Position numbers and translations under genes: made by a program
In this document: piece after piece, positions 62,561 through 64,000 of the stretch
How positions within the stretch are numbered: the stretch's first letter is position 1
Layout: each line of letters opens with the position of its first letter
Notes under the pieces: model-generated
The model's database searches: none
What the model was told of the DNA's origin: nothing
Seen by the model: only the letters and a program-made list of their open reading frames with translations
Origin: an uncultured Granulosicoccus sp.
GTDB taxonomy: Bacteria; Pseudomonadota; Gammaproteobacteria; Granulosicoccales; Granulosicoccaceae
DNA: 64,000 nt
Direction: 5' to 3'
Assembly: GCA_947499955.1 (NCBI GenBank)
Contig: CANMQI010000002.1
Span: 1-64,000, forward strand

Positions 62561-63481
62561 ATGAGTATCCACCTGCTCAGACGCATTCTGGAATCCCTGC
62601 TGATTCTGCTGGGTATTTCGATTGTGACTTTCCTGCTGCTGTATCTGCTGCCGGCAGACCCTGCGCGGCAGATAGCCGGCAGGAGTGCCACGGTACAGAC
62701 CGTCGAGAACATTCGTGAGCAGCTGGGGTTGAACCTGCCGCTCTATCAGCAGTATTGGCACTACCTGAGCAATCTGCTGCAAGGAGATCTCGGACGCTCC
62801 TACCTGCAGAAGACAGAAGTGTCGGAACTGATAGCGGCTCGTTTGCCAGCCACGCTGTTACTGATGGCTGGTGCAATCGTATGCGAACTCGTCATCGGCC
62901 TGGCGCTGGGCGTTATCTCGGCCCTGTGGCGTAACAGCCGAACCGATCGTGTTCTGACGGTCGTATCCTTCACCTCGGTATCTGCGCCACAGTTCGTCAT
63001 CGGCATACTGTTGCTGTACGTATTCGCCGTCAAATTGCACTGGGCGCCCATCGGTGGCTACGGTACCTTTGCTCACCTGGTGTTGCCTGCTCTGACGCTC
63101 GGCATACTCGGCGCAGGCTGGTATGCCCGCATGATGCGCTCCAGCATGATCGACGTGCTGGAGAAGGACTATGTGCGTACGGCGCGTTCGAAGGGCCTGT
63201 CCAGAAGCCGCATCCTGTTCAGGCATGTCATCCCCAATGCCATTCTGCCGATCATTGCCATGATCGGAATCGATATCGGCATGTTCATGAGCGGCATAGT
63301 CGTCGTGGAGAGCGTGTTCAGCTGGCCGGGTATCGGGCAGCTTGCCTGGCAGGCCATTCAACGAGTGGATATCCCCATCATCATGGGTGTCACGCTGGTA
63401 TCAGCCTGCGCCATTGTCATCGGCAATCTGCTGGCCGACCTGGTCGCACCACTTGTCGACCCACGTATCAGAGTTCGATAG
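62561..63481 (+). CDS. Peptide/nickel-type ABC transporter permease (DppB-like)
   Basis: A 306-residue permease with six membrane segments; N-terminal RRILESLLILLGISIVTFLLLYLLPADPA is typical of DppB/OppB. EAA loop EKDYVRTARSKGLSRSRILF. It starts 71 bases after the DppC gene. Confidence 0.9.
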   Translation: MSIHLLRRILESLLILLGISIVTFLLLYLLPADPARQIAGRSATVQTVENIREQLGLNLPLYQQYWHYLSNLLQGDLGRSYLQKTEVSELIAARLPATLLLMAGAIVCELVIGLALGVISALWRNSRTDRVLTVVSFTSVSAPQFVIGILLLYVFAVKLHWAPIGGYGTFAHLVLPALTLGILGAGWYARMMRSSMIDVLEKDYVRTARSKGLSRSRILFRHVIPNAILPIIAMIGIDIGMFMSGIVVVESVFSWPGIGQLAWQAIQRVDIPIIMGVTLVSACAIVIGNLLADLVAPLVDPRIRVR

Positions 63482-63522
63482 TACCTAACCGACGTTCAAT
63501 GATTTCTGACGGAGAACCATTC

Positions 63523-64000
63523 ATGAAAAAGCACGTACTCGCACCCGTGGCACTCGCCGTACTGGGCCTGGCAGCACCGTTGCCATCCATTGCCGATGAT
63601 GCTGCCAATGGTGGAAGCATGATTGTCACCTACAAGGACGATGTGTCCACGCTGGACCCGGCCATCGGCTATGACTGGCAGAACTGGTCGATGATCAAGA
63701 GTCTTTTCGATGGACTCATGGATTACAAGCCCGGCACGACCGAGCTGGTCAGTGATCTGGCAGAAAGCCATACCCTGTCTGATGATGGTCTGACCTACAC
63801 GTTCACCCTACGTGATGGGGTGACATTTCATAATGGACGTGCCATGACGGCAGAAGATGTCAAGTATTCGCTGGACCGCGTTACCAACCCGAAGACTCAG
63901 AGCCCGGGCGCTGGATTCTTCGGCTCCATTGCCGGCTACGATGCAATGTCCTCTGGCAATGCCCAGACTCTGTCCGGTGTCACGGTCGTCGACCCGAAGA
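63523..64000 (+). CDS. Peptide-type ABC transporter binding protein, cut by window edge
   Basis: The first 159 residues of a periplasmic SBP family 5 protein. Signal peptide MKKHVLAPVALAVLGLAAPLPSIA, then SMIVTYKDDVSTLDPAIGYDWQN and GLTYTFTLRDGVTFHNGRAMTAEDVKYSLDRV, the family signature. GGAGAA lies before ATG 63523. The rest lies beyond the window; ATPases may follow. Confidence 0.85.
   Translation, partial: MKKHVLAPVALAVLGLAAPLPSIADDAANGGSMIVTYKDDVSTLDPAIGYDWQNWSMIKSLFDGLMDYKPGTTELVSDLAESHTLSDDGLTYTFTLRDGVTFHNGRAMTAEDVKYSLDRVTNPKTQSPGAGFFGSIAGYDAMSSGNAQTLSGVTVVDPK

Noticed and set aside
1-64000. A defence system or biosynthetic gene cluster
   Set aside because: Apart from the VapBC-like pair, no restriction, CBASS, retron, Abi or synthase-type genes were recognised.

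Overview
The window looks like a chromosomal segment of a free-living, Gram-negative, moderately GC-rich proteobacterium. Several outer-membrane or lipoprotein genes are present (lipocalin Blc, an LpxR-like deacylase, lipobox proteins). The gene set is transporter-heavy (two sugar ABC systems, TTT, TRAP, oligopeptide ABC, SSS, BCCT, AEC, DMT) and suggests a heterotrophic, probably marine gammaproteobacterium with a large genome. A Granulosicoccus-like organism would fit, but that is a guess from gene content. No rRNA, tRNA, CRISPR array or phage was seen.

Layout. 1-2.4 kb is mobile debris: the start of an IS21-family istA running off the left edge, its terminal-repeat end, a truncated IS1634-type transposase, a VapBC-like toxin-antitoxin pair with an inverted-repeat operator, and a lone perfect 42-nt hairpin resembling an IS200/IS605 end. 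2.7-22.4 kb holds mostly single genes: a YdeI-like protein, two secreted multi-domain proteins with internal repeats, several lipoproteins, a GlxA/FtrA-type AraC regulator divergent from a stress-type pair (NTF2-like, VOC), a zinc alcohol dehydrogenase, a ThrE-type exporter, blc, and a LysR / DoxX-DODA divergent unit. 23-25.9 kb encodes a two-subunit molybdenum hydroxylase (2Fe-2S plus Tat-exported Mo subunit).

26-31 kb and 46.8-53.3 kb are two sugar-uptake and oxidation clusters that look complementary. The first has a lactonase, an SDR and an ABC importer without an ATPase. The second has an aldo/keto reductase, a UgpC/MalK-type ATPase, an enolase-superfamily sugar-acid dehydratase and another ABC importer. 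Together they could form a non-phosphorylative pathway (aldose, lactone, aldonate, 2-keto-3-deoxy acid). 31-39.8 kb has the LpxR-like protein, a cNMP/CBS/DUF294 regulator beside a sodium:solute symporter, and an isolated cobB followed by an AraC regulator and a DMT exporter. 40-45.2 kb is a tripartite tricarboxylate transporter divergent from a DAO-type oxidase and an FCD-GntR regulator. 53.4-60.4 kb has a BCCT carrier, an FCD-GntR regulator with its probable operator, a TRAP transporter and an AEC carrier. The window ends in an oligopeptide-type ABC operon that runs off the right edge.

The most unusual observations are these. A perfect 11-bp stem encloses the Shine-Dalgarno and probable CTG start of the AEC gene. 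Four unrelated short tandem-repeat tracts (7, 5, 14 and 11 bp units) lie between genes. A secreted protein carries three copies of a WPDDGWYQVQ repeat. A 24-bp repeat duplicates the translation-start region of a DoxX gene. An alpha/beta hydrolase has lost both its nucleophile and its histidine. FCD-GntR-like TTGTA/TACAA operators sit upstream of both the TRAP and the peptide ABC operons. No single clearly new multi-gene system could be demonstrated from sequence alone.
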